Assembly: GCF_000814675.1 (NCBI RefSeq)
Contig: NZ_JWIG01000022.1
Location: forward strand, 124,001-188,000
DNA: 64,000 bases
DNA from: Pseudoalteromonas distincta
Lineage (GTDB): Bacteria > Pseudomonadota > Gammaproteobacteria > Enterobacterales > Alteromonadaceae
Direction of reading: 5' to 3'
The notes below the pieces were generated by a model, which did not search any database, had not been told where the DNA came from, and saw only the letters and a list, made by a program, of their open reading frames with translations. The number at the start of each line of letters is the position of its first letter. Positions within the stretch are counted from its first letter, which is position 1. Below, piece after piece: positions 62,727 to 64,000 of this stretch. The position numbers and the translations under genes were made by a program.

Positions 62727-63276
62727 ATGCAAGCTTTGCTATATAAATTATTACCTGCTTTAAACTTAAGATTTCTTATATTGCTACTCGCATTCTCTGC
62801 AGCACTGAGTACATTGGTAGGGAGTTTTTATTCTACCTATCAGGTTCAAAAAGAGTAGTTAACAAATATTTTACTTAACAGATACGCACAATAAAAAAGC
62901 TTAAAAGGCCTACCTAAGCAGCTTATGCTAAACCCCATTCACTATATTAGAAACTGATATAGACTTTTTAAAACGTGTTAACGACTTTGTTGGACAGGAC
63001 AAAGACGAAATAATATCAAGAATCGGCGGTGAAGAGTTTGTCCTAGTGTTACCTAATGAAGATAGCCAAAGCGCTTTTAAAATTGCTGAGCGTTTACGTA
63101 AAACAGTAGAATCAACAGAGATGGACACTATCGGCTTTATAACAATTTCTATTGGGATTTCAACTTGGCCTGAGCACAGTAACGACATAGACCAAGTTTA
63201 CAAATGTGCTGACAAAGCACTTTACCATGCAAAAGAACATGGCCGTAATCAGTGCATTGTTGCTGATATTAGCTAA
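62727..63276 (+). pseudogene. Decayed GGDEF diguanylate cyclase gene
   Basis: The N-terminal piece (62727-62858) encodes 43 residues with a membrane helix and stops at QVQKE. The C-terminal piece is open from 62932 to 63276 and encodes DIDFLKRVNDF, then RIGGEEFVLVLPNEDS, ISIGISTWPEH and ADKALYHAKEHGRN, the second half of a GGDEF domain. Between GQD and RIGGEEF about 20 residues of the domain are missing, and there is no start codon before the domain. The whole sensor part is deleted. A c-di-GMP synthase was present in the ancestor. Confidence 0.8.
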
Positions 63277-63327
63277 CCACTGCTTAGCTAAGTAATACTT
63301 TGCATTGAACTTAAATTGATAAATTCT

Positions 63328-64000
63328 CTACAAAGAGTGCATGAGTTTATTAAGCCAGCCATCAGCTTTTGATGGTTTGTAAATCATTACTACGTCCTCG
63401 CTGTAGCGACTGTTAACCCCCTTTACAGTTAATTTTTTAAGCCCTAAATCATCAATCACGAAATTTGGTAAATATGCCAACGCCAAGCCACTTTGTATCA
63501 CCTCTATTAATGCACTGTAATCGCTACATCTAAATACAATATTGCGCGGGGCTATTTCATCTTGCCAGCCGTCGGAGCCAATACCTTGTTCAAGGCCGCA
63601 CAGTGGTGAAAACAACGGGCATGCAAAAGACAACTGTAGTAATTGGTTTTTATTGAGTGTTAAAAAGCCTTTTTGTACTAGCTGATGTGAAGGAGACGCA
63701 GCTACACTAAACTCAGTATTAAATACGTCAACCGCCACTAAATTAGTATGTGAGCTGTTGTTTAATGCCTCGCGAGTAACTAGCGCAATATGCGCCGAAC
63801 CTGATGCAACTTGGCTTATGGCTTCACCTTCAAATACATTATTAATACGCACCGAGCAAGGCAGGTTACTAAGGGGTGTAAGCAGCTTTTTAACGCCACT
63901 TTTGAGTAAAATGGCAGGGCCTGCAATAACCGCATTAAATTTATGATTATCGCTTTTAAAACGGCTAGTAAGCTGCTGGTAATTATGAACTAAATCGCTA
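63328..64000 (-). CDS. LysR-family transcriptional regulator, 5' end outside the window
   Basis: Reading the minus strand, the frame is open to the window edge, so only the C-terminal 223 residues are seen. The effector-binding domain is recognisable: FNAVIAGPAILLKSGVKKLLTPL near its start, VASGSAHIALVTREAL, then DYSALIEVIQSGLALAYLPNFVIDDLGLKKL near the end. The DNA-binding helix-turn-helix lies beyond 64000. A copy of the dispersed palindrome (63410-63428) sits inside the frame and encodes LTVKGVNS. The regulated gene is unknown. Confidence 0.82.
   Translation of the reverse strand, partial: SDLVHNYQQLTSRFKSDNHKFNAVIAGPAILLKSGVKKLLTPLSNLPCSVRINNVFEGEAISQVASGSAHIALVTREALNNSSHTNLVAVDVFNTEFSVAASPSHQLVQKGFLTLNKNQLLQLSFACPLFSPLCGLEQGIGSDGWQDEIAPRNIVFRCSDYSALIEVIQSGLALAYLPNFVIDDLGLKKLTVKGVNSRYSEDVVMIYKPSKADGWLNKLMHSL
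63410..63428. repeat. CTGTAAACCCCCTTTACAG palindrome inside the LysR gene
   Basis: CTGTTAACCCCCTTTACAG differs from the consensus at one base and lies in coding sequence. Confidence 0.8.

Overview
The window looks like a chromosomal stretch of a low-GC marine gammaproteobacterium of the Alteromonadales, most likely Pseudoalteromonas or a close relative. This is inferred from the gene content (thermostable-hemolysin operon, many TonB/Zur/Fur-type loci, M1/S9/M72 secreted peptidases, 533-residue isocitrate lyase beside malate synthase G), the AT-rich intergenic DNA and the many short dispersed repeats. No rRNA, tRNA, prophage, complete insertion sequence or CRISPR array was seen.

Layout. 0.3-4.3 kb: nucleoside salvage, with deoB-deoD divergent from udk-nupC. 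4.6-6.0 kb: an orphan periplasmic binding protein and a CspA-type cold-shock protein. 6.2-14.3 kb: a tightly packed run of ten minus-strand genes, transcribed from 14.27 kb downwards: thermostable-hemolysin-like GNAT-fold protein, AMP-forming ligase, haem-oxygenase-like diiron protein, SDR reductase, TPR protein, OmpR/QseB-type response regulator, histidine kinase, EfeO-type cupredoxin, FTR1-like membrane protein and an outer-membrane-like protein. Three direct TTAAG half-sites with helical spacing lie in front of it, matching a PmrA/QseB-type regulator. This looks like a self-regulated enzyme-plus-sensor system of unknown product and is the strongest candidate for something undescribed. 14.4-18.2 kb: a TonB receptor divergent from a two-gene spermidine-synthase-like module, with two Zur-box-like palindromes between them. 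18.3-22.2 kb: a MarR-HlyD-DUF2955 efflux operon and a BenE transporter.

22.5-29.6 kb: a reprolysin-like metalloprotease whose pro-domain seems to be a separate upstream gene; a DUF5666 lipoprotein, PepSY protein and two-component system; and an ectonucleotide-phosphodiesterase-like enzyme. 29.7-35.3 kb: dgt, a large Pro/Glu-rich membrane protein, a bile-acid/sodium symporter-family protein, a uracil-DNA-glycosylase-family protein and a VOC protein. 35.5-37.8 kb: a Fur-boxed DUF3649/PepSY/DUF3325 iron-uptake accessory module. 38-41 kb: lipocalin, small conserved genes and a solitary TIR-like (Cap12-type) defence gene with different codon use. 41.2-46.9 kb: methyltransferase and sbcCD. 47.7-52.5 kb: M1 peptidase, DUF6702 protein, HAD phosphatase and YebC/YeeN-type protein. 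52.7-56.9 kb: glyoxylate shunt (glcB and aceA divergent). 57.7-64 kb: S9 peptidase, pxpA, GH3 enzyme, a decayed GGDEF gene and a LysR regulator cut by the window end.

Several repeat families are superimposed on this: a 161-162 bp MITE-like element in two copies (one ending 26 bp before the aceA start codon), a 19-bp palindrome CTGTAAACCCCCTTTACAG in six good copies (two inside genes), a family containing TTAGTAAAA, and a 311-bp element with about 30-bp inverted ends at 57.0-57.3 kb. All assignments come from reading motifs and gene order by eye; no database search was run.
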